Shown in pieces: positions 1 through 11,518 of a stretch of DNA of 64,000 nt. Origin of the DNA: Ypsolopha sequella (taxonomy: Eukaryota > Arthropoda > Insecta > Lepidoptera > Ypsolophidae); contig OW203987.1 in NCBI GenBank assembly GCA_934047225.1, positions 9,885,501-9,949,500 of the forward strand, given 5' to 3'. Position numbers and translations under genes: made by a program. Every line of letters begins with the position of its first letter. Position 1 is the first letter of the stretch. Below the pieces are notes generated by a model. The model was not told the origin of the DNA. It made no database searches and saw only the letters and a list, made by a program, of their open reading frames with translations.

Positions 1-148
1 TAGTTTTACGGCTCTGGATGCAAGTCCTTTTGACCCAGTCGTTTTTACTATTTACACTTTGTGAGCACTTTATATGCACATCTTTTTATCACTTATACAG
101 TAATATTTACATCCAATTTATAGTTTATCCACTGTGTTTTTAATATAT
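1..148. other. AT-rich flank, no gene seen
   Basis: No coding signal is visible here. It lies 3' of the minus-strand LINE fragment that follows and may be its 3' untranslated region. Confidence 0.4.
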
Positions 149-715
149 TTAAAGAGAGGCATAAAGAATTTTTTCAGTTAATAAGTCTTGAAGCCGTGTG
201 GGAACATCACTATTACCACAGATTTTTTCTAGTTCTGACACAAGTATTAGTCTATGAATTCCAAAATTTGGACAGTTAAAAATAACGTGATTCAAATCAG
301 CATTTGCACAGTCACAGTAATTACAGGAAGAATCTTGTATTATGTTCAGTCTTTTTAAATGTGAGGGAGTTCTGCAGTGGCCAAATCTCATGCGGTTTAT
401 TATGGTAACAAAATTTCTGTTATCTATCTGTTTATTTGTATTGTACCATGGTATACCAGGCGGGCTTTTCTGTATTTCGGCATACCATTTACCCTTTTCT
501 TGGCTTAATGATATCCAACATTCCTTCCAAAGTTCTTTTATCTCTTTATTTATCTGTAAGTTGTAATCGGTGAAAGGGACTTTCAATAATGAGGAGTGGT
601 CTTCATCATATGAACCTCTTGCTGCTCTGTCTGCTTCTTCATTACCTGTGATACCTTCATGGGATGGCACCCACATGAAACTTACATGAATATCCTTTGT
701 TTTTAGATTGTGAAC
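149..715 (-). pseudogene. LINE ORF2 C-terminal fragment: RNase H and zinc knuckle
   Basis: This is the tail of a non-LTR retrotransposon ORF2. The minus-strand frame reads WVPSHEGITGNEEADRAA, the usual RNase H motif of I/LOA-type LINEs. About 90 residues later comes a C-x2-C...H...C cluster (CNYC, then NHVIFNC), the zinc knuckle that follows RNase H in these proteins. The frame stays open a little upstream of its first Met (676) to about 715 and then stops matching, so the copy is 5' truncated with no reverse transcriptase or endonuclease. The frame itself is uninterrupted for 175 codons. The exact LINE clade is not certain. Confidence 0.8.
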
Positions 716-1165
716 TGTTTATTTGTATTGCCGTATCTAACGTTTCAAATTACCGTATTTATGGAAAAAAAAAACACAAAATTGGCGTATTATTATATTT
801 ACTTAAGAACTGTTTATTATATTAACAAATTAAATTGCGTATTTCATAATACAATACGTAAAAGCCTGCCGTATAATCTGAAAAAAAGGCATGGAATGGC
901 TTATATTACGGCAATTGCCGTATGAATAACACTCAGACCAATAAACCAATAGACAAGATCTAATTAAGCAGAAACCTAGGATGGTAAAGCTATGCTACTT
1001 TCACATATACAACTCTCCGTATGAAAAAACAAGATGGCTGTATTTTTCTCAGTACGTTGATTTCAAGCCGGCTACAGCCCTATCTTTCAAACGCTTGCAA
1101 CTAGGCATGTACCAGACTACCGGTTTACAGACTTTATCGATATCGATTTGGATAAAAAAAGCCTA

Positions 1166-1745
1166 AACTCCGGCCGTTCATTCGAGAGAATGGTGACGTT
1201 TGCAAATGTCAGGGGATAAAACCTTTTTTTTACTGTTTTGCATTTCAATATTTTATATTTATCATGATGATTTTAGGGTGGATTGTATCGGTCTTACCAC
1301 AAATAGACCAATTAAGGGGGCTTATGTAACCCGAGAAATTCCTCTGTCAGTGAGAGTAGGTAGTGTGATAAAGTAAGGTAGTACAGATTACAGATGTCAA
1401 ATAAACCAAAATATTTTGATAAGAGAAGTTAGGTATTTTTACCTAAACTTGAGAATCGCTTATTACTCTCTGTGAAAAACTTCTCAGTCGAAATAGTTTA
1501 TGTGTACGTACCGTATGTATTAGTAAGAATAGGTAAGTATAGGCATCCAATATTTTTTCGATTTAAAGGATACTCCAAATTTAACTTTTAACATTTTGTG
1601 CTATCACTTCTACTGAAAAATTGCTCTGCCAATTTTTATTTCTTAATGTGGTTTTATTTCCTTAAATAAATAGCTTTGTAAAGTTATCCAAAAAAAAATC
1701 CTTTTGAATATATATTTTTTTTATTTCTACGTAATTAGGCCATGT
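1166..1745. repeat. Left inverted arm of the 6-kb element
   Basis: It is the reverse complement of the right arm (about 5,940-7,215) with many mismatches. Conserved blocks include TTTAGGTAAAAATACCTAAC and TTGGCAGAGCAAT (complement strand). The right copy is interrupted by a palindromic MITE and about 500 further bases. Confidence 0.7.
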
Positions 1746-2049
1746 GAATAATTGCTCAGCTTAATTCAATACGTTTATTAGTAATGAGTCGCTGTATTTT
1801 AGTAGATTTTCCAATAAGCCAATGGAAATTCGGGCTAATACCGTAGTATTTACAATCTCAATAATTCCTAAATACAAGCATTGCCGTCACCCAGTCGCGG
1901 GTGTGAAGAGGGGTGAGGGGCGCTCGCGCAGTGGTGCGGCGGCGGGTAGCGATGCGCAGCGGTGAGCGGCGGCATTTTGTTTGTGTTGTGTCTCGCTCAA
2001 CGAAACGGACCAGTTGTCTACTTATGCAAGGAACATTTGTGTATAAAAA

Positions 2050-2335
2050 ATGACGGAGGAAGGCGACGGCGAGTTGTGTATCCTGTGCAAAAACGCTATA
2101 GTAGTAGGGCTTGTAACAGTGACAAAAAAAGGGACTCGAAAAGATTCGTCAATCGAGCAGAAGAAGAGATGATGGACTTTTCCCGCAACTTATGGAATTG
2201 TCAAACCTTACAGTACTCGTGAAATGTCGAAACTCATATATAAATGACGCAATGATCAAGGCATTTAAAAGAAAGAAGATATTACATATTAATGAACGCC
2301 ACAGCGTCAGATCCACCGGCAGCGAACATAGAATA
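2050..2335 (+). pseudogene. First exon of an unknown Cys-rich protein inside the 6-kb element, frameshifted
   Basis: A GC-rich, CpG-rich stretch (about 1,895-2,060) unlike the AT-rich surroundings leads to an ATG at 2,050. The frame starts MTEEGDGELCILCKN, continues VTVTKKG, hits a stop, and resumes in another frame with GLFPQLMELSNLTV, then VKCRNSYIN and an AFKRKK basic run. The layout Cys-x2-Cys...VTV..G...KCR.xY resembles N-terminal zinc-binding exons I associate with many transposon-like arthropod proteins, but I cannot name the family. A GT donor could lie near 2,330. This could be the remains of the element's own protein. No downstream transposase exon was recognised. Confidence 0.45.
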
Positions 2336-2990
2336 GAATAGAATATAGTTTATTTGCGTTATTTGGTACATAATGTTCTTATATTGAGAGGTAAAGTATG
2401 ACAATGTACTTAAATAATAACTTTTATTATTAAATATGCGACGACATTTTAAGTGTTCTTAAAATATAGTTTTAAAGAGTAGGTTACGTCGGACTGGAGG
2501 CCTAACAAGCGATCAGAAAACGAAACAACAACACGTTTTGCCAATTTCGCAAAATAAAATCTTGACCTCCCATAGTACTGTTTTTGGGTTTGTAAGGAAC
2601 AAGAAAAAAGAAGAAAGATTACGAATTGCACAAAAAGCGCCCTCAAATCTTGACATCGACCACTTACCAAGTCTGCAGTATGAAATAATGAAAATGGAGT
2701 AATAATATTTTAAATTATTATTACATACGGCTTGAACACTCACGTGTGATTGTTGTTGACTATATGCCAACCGTTTTTTTTGTAATATTATAATAATATT
2801 TTATTTATAGAACATTATGTCTTTACATAAAGGGCTGTGATAACCCTAGTAAGTTTATACAAACCTGTAACAGGGTTCCCGCACTCTTCCGCCAGTGGTT
2901 TTAAAGATACAAAAAAACTAATATAAAATAAAGATAATACAGATTAATTCTATAATGTTTAGTGTATGAGGGGGTGTGTATGTATTAGAT
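2336..2990. repeat. Degraded interspersed repeats, no gene
   Basis: The stretch opens with a GAATA-type simple repeat and a TTTATTTGC motif typical of a LINE 3' end in reverse. It also holds TTGTTGACTATATGCCAACC (2,752-2,771), which recurs near 63,260. I see no protein motif in the short frames here. Confidence 0.4.
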
Positions 2991-2991
2991 C

Positions 2992-4250
2992 GTTCAATAA
3001 GTCCCGAGACTAACTTTGAGATGGCGCATATATTAAAAACTCTTTTGATTTTTAGAAAGTACTGGCCATCAAATGAGACGTGTCAAAATTTTTTGAAAAT
3101 CGAACAATAAAATATTGAGTTACAGAAATTTAAGTGACGATACTTTTGTAATTTCGAAAACACTGGAAAAAAACGAGTTTCATGCGTTGACAAAACATTG
3201 TTTTTAATGGGAAAAAACACGGTTTAAGCACAACAGTGGCCTATAAAGGGTTATTCGGAATCTGCTCCGTCTAAACAAACCATTTGTCGGTGGTATGCCG
3301 ATTTCAAACGCTGTCATATGGACACAAATGATGCTGAATGCTCTGGTCGTCCAAATGAAGCAGTGACTCAACAAAATATCAACCAAGTCCTGAAAATCGT
3401 GAAAGAAGATCGGAAGCTGAAAGTACGCGCAATAGCTGAGATAGTGAAGATTTCAACTGGTAGTGTTTTCAATATTTTACACAAAAATTTGGTCATGAAA
3501 AAGCTTTTTTCCAAATGGGTGCCGCGTTTGCTAACAATTGCTCAAAAGCAACAACGTATCAATGATTCAGAGCGCTGTTTGGCACTATTTAACAGAAATA
3601 AAAAGGATTTTTTACGCCGGTATGTGACAATGGACGAAACATGGATTCACCATTGCACTCCGGAATCCAATCGGCAGTCATCAGAGTGGAGAGCAGCCGG
3701 TGAAAGCCACCCGAGGCGGCCCAAGACACAAAAATCTGCCAGCAACATAATGGCCTCTATATTCTGGGATGCGCATGGAATACTCTTCATCAACTACCTT
3801 GATAAGGGGAAAAATATAAATAGCGAATATTACATGGGATTATTAGATCGATTAAAGTACGATATCGCAGAAAAACGGCCTCAAGTTAAGAAAAAAAGTG
3901 TTATCACAAGTCCATGATAACGATGGCCAAACTAAAGAAATTGGGCTACCAATTACTACCCCATCCACCTAATTCTCCAGATTTGGTCCCCAGCGATTAA
4001 TGGCTGTTTTCAGACCTAAAACAAATGCTCCAGGTTGAAAAATTTTACTCAAATGGTGAAGTAATCGCAGCAACGGAGGCTTATTTTGAAGGCAAAGATA
4101 AATCGTTCTTCACATATGAAATGGAAAAGTTAAAAAAGCGTTGGAGGGACTGTGTCGCAGTTTAAGAAGACTAAGTTGATGAATAAAAAATAATTTGATC
4201 AAAAAAGCTTTGTTTTAGTATTTAGTATCGGTACTTATTGAACCGAGTGT
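2992..4250 (+). mobile_element. mariner-family transposon, decayed
   Basis: The ends contain GTTCAATAAGTCCCGAG (left) and, inverted, GGTTCAATAAGTACCGA (right), with TA next to each. The size of about 1.26 kb and the encoded D,D34D-type transposase are those of mariner. It lies inside the 6-kb element, so it inserted later than that element. Confidence 0.85.
3163..4165 (+). pseudogene. mariner transposase pseudogene
   Basis: The frames match a mariner transposase along its whole length: an N-terminal helix-turn-helix region with SGRPNEAV (about 3,340), the linker WVPRLLT (3,517-3,537), the first catalytic Asp in MDETWIHH (about 3,630), the second in HDN (about 3,914), and the third in NSPDLVPSD (about 3,972-4,000). 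Lesions include a first codon that appears to have become CTG, a frameshift near 3,205, a stop soon after (TAA in the NTV region), a second frameshift near 3,920, and a TAA directly after the third catalytic Asp. It is inactive. The end is the TAA at 4,163-4,165. Confidence 0.85.
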
Positions 4251-5940
4251 TATATGTGTATGTGTGTGAGATGTGCGTTTATGAAGAGATGATGTATTCC
4301 TAGCCCTACAAGCGGGGTCTTGGGATCAGTTTGAGAACTACATACCGCCGCTCAATTTCGATTCCAACTTAAAATGTCTAATCTGTGCCAACGATATATC
4401 AAGCAGTTCAAAATTTCGACTAATCAAAATGCTGCACACCAAAGATTAATTAAAAAAATTTCCTTATGTCGCAATGACATATCTGAAGAAACGGTTAGAA
4501 AACCATTTGTAAATTTAAATACTTTTAAGTGTTCCGTAGTACCTAAATGGTACAAAAGGAACCTTTATGGTTAGACTCCATTGTCCGTCCGTCCGTCCGT
4601 CCTTATGTGACAGCCTCATAACTTTAGCACCGTTAAAGATAAAGACATGAAGTTTGGCACAAAAATAGTATTAATTTGTCCACATATCACGGTGTAAAAA
4701 AATATGAAAAATTAGAAATTATTAAAAAAATTCCAATTCAAAAGTGAAAAAAAAAACAAATATATTATTCTAAAAACACAATATGGGTATCAAATTGTAA
4801 ATATTAAAAAAGCCTATTGTAAAAATATATACTTTTACTATATTTACTGGGACTGGTTTCGAGAAATCTTTAAAAAACCACAAAAATATGTATGTTTCTC
4901 CCCCCCCCTTATCTCCGAAACTGGTTGACCGACAAATTAAATTTATCATCCACAATACGGAACCCTAGGTACGCGAGTCTGCCTCGCACTGGACAGTTAC
5001 TTACAGCATAAAACTTAGTTCAAATTTCCAAATGACGTTCTAGGCACAGAATACATTTATTTATTTAAATAAATTAATAACTTAAAAGAAATACATATTT
5101 TATAACAATAATAAGGTGTATCAGAAACCCGTAAGGGTTTTTACTTACACCATCATTCCTGTCTTGTGCAAGAATATAGAAAATTAGATATACAGGTAGT
5201 CTAAATAAATAATGGTAATGCCTTAAGATATCGAAATGCTTTGCTACAAAATCGTAAAATAATGGAATACACACAAACGTAACTAGTTAGGTATCTATAA
5301 GTATAACAATATGAGCAAACGTCCATAGTTGCTCTTTTCAACCATGGAGATAACAAAAAATACAAAATTAAATAGCCGTTACAAACTTATCAATTGCCTT
5401 TCACACAAGAGCATAAGTTAATTACAAAGACATAAGAACTATTTTAGTCCGTACGTAACTCGATCTTAACTTACGAAGTGGACAAGTAAGTTAAAACGGA
5501 TTTATTATGTTATTATTTAGGGGAATAAGATTGGGAGTAATAATATTGTTAACGTAAAGAGTTTTTAAATAAGAATATATGAAGAAGATACATATGTTAT
5601 ACATGTATACATACACACATATATTATATACTTTATTTGTACTGAAGTTGATGGGTTTTCTATAAAATACTTTTTGAATTTTTGTTTCGTATTAGTTGTT
5701 TTAATTGATTCTCTGACGTCATAAGGTAAACTGTTTATTAATAAGGTATTTCCTTTTTAGGGTTCCATAGCTTATCGGGCAGCTCCAAGCGGTCGAGTAA
5801 TAGTCAACCCTTACGCTCTAGCATAAATCGGCAAACAGATCCTAAAAAATATGCAAACGTTCGAAAATATGTTGGATAATTGATAAATCTGTTTTAATAT
5901 AAAATCATATGACTAATAAAAATATAAAAATGGACGGAGT
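4251..5940. other. Interior of the 6-kb element: degraded repeats, no gene
   Basis: About 4,530-4,970 is a member of the family that carries TCCGTCCGTCCGTCC and ACGGAACCCTA; an AT-rich block in it (ACAATATGGGTATCAAATTG) recurs twice in the EXOSC2 intron at 37.1-37.5 kb. About 5,040-5,280 holds another repeat with AACCCGTAAGGGTTT. I see no supported coding sequence. Confidence 0.5.
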
Positions 5941-6391
5941 TATTTTTCATATTATGTAGTTAAGCAAAAATCAAAAAAATATGTTCAAAAAAGAAAATCT
6001 TTTGGATAACTAAACAAAGCTATGTATTTAAGGATAAAAAAACATCTTGAAGAATAAAAATTGGCAGAGCAATATTTCAGTAGAAGTCATAGCGCAAAAT
6101 GTTAAAAGTTAAATTTGGGGCATCCCTGAAATCGAAAAAATGTTGGATTCCTTTACATACTTATTCTAACTGGTACATACGTACGTATACAGAAAGTAAA
6201 TAAGCCTGAGGAAATATTCACAGAAAGTAAAAAGCGATTTTTATGTTTAGGTAAAAATACCTAACTTCTCGCAACAAAATTTGTTGGCTTATTATACATA
6301 TGTAATATATATTACCTAACTTCATCATATGCCCAATTTCATTGGCGGAGGAATTTCTCGGAAGTCTCCATACAACAAATTTCCTCGTTGA

Positions 6392-6530
6392 CTCCACTAA
6401 AAACTGTGTTTAACTTTAGACAGTGTTTAAATCTGTTGCTGTCACTCTTTTACAATATTAAAAAAAAGGTGACAACGATAGATTTAAACACTGTCTAAAG
6501 TTAAACACTGTTTTGTAGTAACACCGTATA
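6392..6530. mobile_element. Palindromic MITE, family A copy 1
   Basis: The arms GTGTTTAACTTTAGACAGTG and CACTGTCTAAAGTTAAACAC fold back on each other across a short centre. Two further copies lie at 39,031-39,167 and 39,381-39,521. This copy interrupts the right arm of the 6-kb element. Confidence 0.85.
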
Positions 6531-8419
6531 TCTTTAAAAGGTCCCATTTGTTAATAAAAAGTATTTTTGTCGTATATATTTTTCACTTCCTAGTACAAAA
6601 CTTAATGAATCAGCTGACTCAATTTCTACGTAAAAGTTAAAAAAAAAGCGCAAAAAATATTATTTTTGGCGAAAAGTTGTCTATTAGCGATACTGTGTTC
6701 GCTTGAATTTAAGAACCTTATATAAGAACCTTATATAATATTATTATACCTTATATATTTAATACACAAACACGGATCGCATATTTATAACATTCGAGGA
6801 CAAAGATAGAAGCCGAATGAAGTTATTTTTTTAATCAATAAAATGTGTTAAGTTATTTCTGTCAAATCAGCAATCATAATGCCTGTTGTATGAATCCTCG
6901 ACTTTTTGAATCGACATTTCAGAAAAAGGTTTATAATATCTGCGGTGTAAGGCAGTGTTGTCGTTTTATAAAACTGATATACCTTACCAAATAATAAGAT
7001 CGTATATATATTCTATTCCAGGGATTTTATTTATAAAAAAAGTTTAAATAATCATAATTTGGATTTATTTCGTCCCATTTGTTGTACCGTTGATATTTTT
7101 TTAACGTGCCTTTACTTATTTTTGTCGTGAAGAAGCTCTTGTTGACTTGTAGTATTTTTTCGAGATATCGCCACACTCCATCTGTCATCATTCTCTCGAA
7201 TTAACGGCAGCAGTTTAATAAATACTTGTTGTACAGTTAAAGAACTAGATTATCATAGTATTTTGTGCAACTGTAACATAATTTAAGTCATTGGGACACG
7301 AGTGCTTGTTAACGAAACGAACTAAGTGAGTTTCGTAATAGTTTTGCACAAGTGTCGAAATGTCTATTTATGTTCAGTTGGACACAATACTTAATCTATG
7401 AGCATCAAAAATATCGTATTTTAATCATATTTTCAACTAACAATTTCACGGAAAATGAGAAGAACACTTGTTCATGAATCCCGAGTTCATCGACCGGTAA
7501 TGCTGCCTTGAGTACCAATTAGAAGCAACTAGGATAGGCGTGGCTTGAGAAATAAGGTCGGGACTTATTTCTCGTCGCTGTTGTTGATTGGCTCTCTAGC
7601 GGTGTTGCAGTAAATTGGGTCAATAGCAGCGCGGAATCACGGTGTTATAATGTAATATTATCAGATAAACAGTGTAGGTACTTATAAAACTGATTTTGAT
7701 GATGCAATTACCTTATTGTATTATGGGAGTAGCTAAAATAATATATGAAATTGAGAAACCTGCCAAATATTTATGGAATGAAATAATCAACTTTATTTTC
7801 GAAACTAAGAATACCACGTTTACATACATACATACATCCACACACACATGGTCCCACTCCCACTAAAAATACATATTTTGAGAGGAAGGCGCCGCCATGA
7901 AAACTAGCCTCCTTAACACTCAAAAGGATCCCTCTCAAACAATCGTGAAATAATGATAATAATAATAAAACTCAGAAAAATAATCAGAGGATAAAAGAAA
8001 CAATTTGTTCCAAACTCCAGAATTACTGTTTTACATATTATTATATAAAAACATCAAAAATAAAAAAAACATATTGACCTTCGCATACAAAATGCATAAT
8101 TGAATCGTTTTAATGAGAAGCTTAATTTTTTTCAAACTTAATGGTTGTTCAATTTCTCAATTTTCTCCAGTGAGTACGATTGATTTTCACATGTCATTAA
8201 GATTTACAAAGCAGCCAAAAATAAACGAATTTATTGACCTTTGAAAATTATTGTTTTCGTCAGAAATGAGCGTATATTTTCGATGGGTGCAGTAATTTCC
8301 TTCGTCATGTGATGTATTCTAAGTTTCAAATACGTGTCGAACACGGAGTTATCCAACGAATGGTCATGTGTTTATCATAAATGTGAAGTACTGTGGTTTT
8401 CCTACACTTTTTTTTGTAA

Positions 8420-9227
8420 CTACAGCCTCAAACTCTCTCAGGATTTTCTCTGCTGTTTGGCAGAGTTTTTTTAATGCTTTTTGATGGCTTAGTCAGCCCT
8501 CCTCTGTCTTTTACACTCATTAGAGGCATGCTGTTAGCAGGTCCTTCCAGGGCTTGGAGAATTTTTTTTCAATGCAAGAACTTTTTCAATTTACGCACTA
8601 CAAAGCCAGCTTTTGATGGTTCCATTGCAGTCCTCAAATCCTAGAATTAAACACAACACTTATTGGTCATTTTTAAACAGATAGTAGTAAAATAAGCATT
8701 AAAATTTGTGCAACAAGAGAGCAAAGTTTATTTTTGTTGCGAGTGCCGAGTTTGAACTTTTAAGCATGGTCGCAATAGTTCTTTTCAGAAAGCACTCTGG
8801 ATTGAAGTGCCTTGAGCACACTTTCCAATTAGTTTTGTGCTGTTTCCAACTCCGGCTAATAGCAACAAACCATCGTTTACGAATGTCTTCATTTTTGGGG
8901 AACCTTAAGTAAAATAAGCTGAATCAATACTTCATATTAGCACAAAATCAGTAAAATTACCGACAACTGTTTTGACTTCACTAATAACCTCAAAACGGAT
9001 TTAATTATTTTAATGATTTTAGGATTTACTTTTATTCTAAAAGCTATATTTACGTTACTATATGAAAACGACACGTCGTAAAATGTTGTCTTTCTTGATG
9101 GAATTCCATTTTATGGTTCATTTACTCGGAAAACATCACTTTTTACTTACTTGTGAAAACTGATATTGCTGTTCGAGTTTTCTTTATTCCCCGAATGGGA
9201 TCTGCAACCACGCACGTAGCAGGACAT
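8420..9227 (-). pseudogene. THAP-domain P-like transposase remnant (copy P1-A)
   Basis: Exon 1 (9,227-9,151) starts at an ATG and reads MSCYVRGC...ISFH, the first half of a C2CH THAP zinc finger. A GTAAGT donor and a CTTAAG acceptor lead to exon 2 from 8,903, which reads FPKNEDIRKRW, then VCSRHFNPECF, the conserved end of a THAP domain. After a gap without coding, about 8,638-8,420 encodes a piece with GGLTKPSKSIKKLC, similar to P/THAP9 transposase C-termini as I recall them, but with a stop and frameshifts. The RNase H-like catalytic core is missing. The THAP part binds the element's own DNA in P transposase; here only that part could be functional. Confidence 0.75.
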
Positions 9228-9605
9228 TGTCCTTGTATCTTCAACCCTTTTCCATACGATAATTCGCAGCAAAACACAACTTAAATAAAATTTTGTTTAA
9301 AAATCTGCCGACTTACTTCCTAACGTAAACACAAGCTATAACGCGAACAAATTACAAAGGATTGCCAATGTTGCCACGTAAGAAAAGTAACAGTACATTA
9401 TAATTTGGTGACTTGGACAGGAGTCATTAGGAGTCTAAATGAAGTTTTGGGTAGTACGTTTTGACGGCACCAAGACTTTGTCTATTGGTTTATTTGTCTG
9501 AGGAATAACAACACTTGGCTGTGCGTTCAGTTAGTTTGATCATAATAATAATAAGGTACTCTGTGGTGGTTTGATCATCACTTCCGTCGGGCAGTCGGAC
9601 AATGT

Positions 9606-9735
9606 AGCCGATTTTGAAGGCTTTAATTTTAGTTTTATTGCTGTCAAAACTAAAATTATTTCAATGTAATTTCACTCATGTTCCTTACATTTAATAACAT
9701 AACTAAAACTAAAATTTAAGCCTTCAAAATCGGCT
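9606..9735. repeat. Fold-back element with AGCCGATTTTGAAGG arms
   Basis: AGCCGATTTTGAAGGCTTTA at the left is the near-exact complement of the right end, and the match continues through AATTTTAGTTTTA. The centre is AT-rich. It is probably a small MITE. Confidence 0.75.
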
Positions 9736-9747
9736 TTAATATATCTA

Positions 9748-9777
9748 CTCAGAATAAGTAGGTATTCTTATTCTGAG
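9748..9777. repeat. Back-to-back CTCAGAATAAG termini
   Basis: CTCAGAATAAG and its complement CTTATTCTGAG sit only about eight bases apart. The 11-mer is the exact tip of element P2 (19,790). It may be an extreme deletion derivative of a P2-like element or a chance palindrome; no matching 8-bp flanks are seen. Confidence 0.35.
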
Positions 9778-10273
9778 ACAATATACAAAAAACTCAAAGA
9801 GTACAAAAGAAAATAGGCAGTCATCGCCTGACGATCAAACTGAACGCAGTCCTTGTTGAAATATTCGAGTCCGTATAACTCAGAATAAATACTAAAGGCT
9901 TCGGCATACCAAACGCGGGTCGTGAGCGGCGCGGATGCGACGCGGGGCGAAAGTAGCGCGTGAGACGGCACACTAAACGCGTATCAGCCGCGTAGCGTTT
10001 TGAACGCGGACCCGCGTTAGAAACGCGTACAGTGTAGTAATATTGTCCCACAATTGTAAGTTATAATAAGTGTTCTTATAAAATGTATCGCCTTGGTCAT
10101 TTTCCTAACAAATTCTATATTTTTTTCGGTGGACTCCATCTTTCGCGCGCAATTTTTTTATAAAAACAGCCGCTCGCAACCGCGTTGCCGCGTTACTGCC
10201 GACACTTACTATACTCTTTGACTGCCGCCCCGCGCTCAGTGTGACGGGTAAGTATGGCGGCCATAGTAAACAC

Positions 10274-10434
10274 TGTTAAAGAGGTGGATACTTTATGATT
10301 AATAAGGATTGGAATGTGCAATATAGTTACATCTTTAATTAGGTTATTCCATTGACACACTAGACATGTTGACAATATATGAAAATGTATCTATGGTAGG
10401 CATAGATTACAAAGAAGGCTTTGATGCCTTAACA
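10274..10434 (-). repeat. copia 3' LTR
   Basis: 161 bp, identical by eye to 19,261-19,421. The pol stop codon (TAA, 10,429-10,431) lies inside it. Confidence 0.95.
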
Positions 10435-11518
10435 TCCGGCTCCGTTTCGAATGCCTGCCATTTCGCAGAGTTCAATAATTCTCGGTCCATAAAGAGGCTT
10501 TGTTAACATGTCAGCAAGTTGCCTGGTTGCTGGCACTTTGCGCACAGTGATGACACCATCTGTGACACATTCTCTCACAAAGAACGATCTTATTCGAATA
10601 TGTTTCGTTCGTTGATGAAATTCATATGGTGGGTTCTTGGCTAGCCTAATTGCAGACTCATTATCGATGCAAAGGGTAGTTGGACATTCCTCATCCGTAA
10701 TGTCTTTCAAAATACTCTTCAGCCATATGATCTCGCGTGCAGTTTCACTCGCAGCTACAATTTCTGCTTCTGTAGATGAAATCGCAACAGTTGATTGTCG
10801 TTTGCTCTGCCATGAAATTGGTCCTCCAGCAAACAAACATAACATTCCAGTAGTGGAGCGTCCCGTACTATGATCACCACCATGATCAGCATCACTATAA
10901 CATTCTAAGCCAAAAGCCTTGTCATTTCGATAAGTGATACCTTTATCCATTGTGCCTTTCAAATAGCGCAAGATTCGCTTGGCAGTTTGGATATCCTCCT
11001 TAGTAGGATTATCTAGATTGCGTGATACGATACTTATAGCATAGGCTATATCTGGTCTTGTCCCTGTCATGAGGTAAGCTAATGCTCCGACTACTTGACG
11101 ATAAGGGAAAGGTGCAGAAGTCTCTTCCTTTTCTTTATTGGAATTCGATTTTAAAATTGGTGTTGCAACAGCTTTTCAATTCTCCATACCGAATCTTTCT
11201 AGAACGCGTTTAGTATACGCTGCCTGATGAAGTAGAATAGAGCCGTCTGCTTCTTTTTTAATTTCCATTCCCAGAAAATAGCTCGCTGTTTTGACAGTTA
11301 TTTTCAAACGCTTCTTTAGCTCCTCTATAAAAATTTTTGCTTCCTCATCACTTGTTGAAGCAAAGAGTCCATCATCTACGTAAAGGGCTAAAATTATTTT
11401 GCTTTTGCCTTTCTTTCGTATAAACAGGCAAGGATCCGCTTTACTCTGTTTAAAACCAACCTCAATGATGTAAAATTTATTGAAAAAGGCGTTACTTTGC
11501 GGAAGTCCATCATAAATT

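Larger units (their letters stand above)
1166..7215. mobile_element. 6-kb DNA element with TA duplication and long inverted ends, nested in P1-A
   Basis: Its ends read AACTCCGGCCGTTCATTCGA (left) and, on the complement, AACTGCTGCCGTTAATTCGA (right). TA lies on each side (1,164-1,165 and 7,216-7,217), and P1-B shows the uninterrupted site GCCTAATAAATAC. Beyond the tips, 1,270-1,740 matches the reverse complement of about 5,940-6,360 with moderate divergence, so the inverted arms run for hundreds of bases; the right arm is lengthened by later insertions. Inside are a GC-rich patch with a zinc-finger-like first exon, a mariner and a MITE. I cannot assign a superfamily. TA sites suggest Tc1/mariner-like or an undescribed group. 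Confidence 0.75.
932..9502 (-). mobile_element. P-like (THAP) DNA transposon, copy P1-A, split by a nested element
   Basis: The ends are CTCAGACCAATAAACCAATA (left) and its near-complement at the right (TATTGGTTTATTTGTCTGAG). Both sides carry the 8-bp direct repeat GAATAACA (924-931 and 9,503-9,510), so this is one insertion although its ends are 8.6 kb apart. Removing the nested 6-kb element (1,166-7,215) leaves about 2.5 kb, nearly identical by eye to copy P1-B at 25,623-28,148. The coding remnant is on the minus strand: a two-exon THAP domain and a piece of transposase C-terminus. The catalytic middle is absent, so the copy is non-autonomous. The 8-bp duplication plus THAP domain places it in the P/THAP9 superfamily. 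Confidence 0.85.

Noticed and set aside
1962..2222. 86-codon plus frame over the CpG-rich patch
   Set aside because: The Cys-rich family-like signal is in the frame from 2,050; this one is only its out-of-frame shadow.
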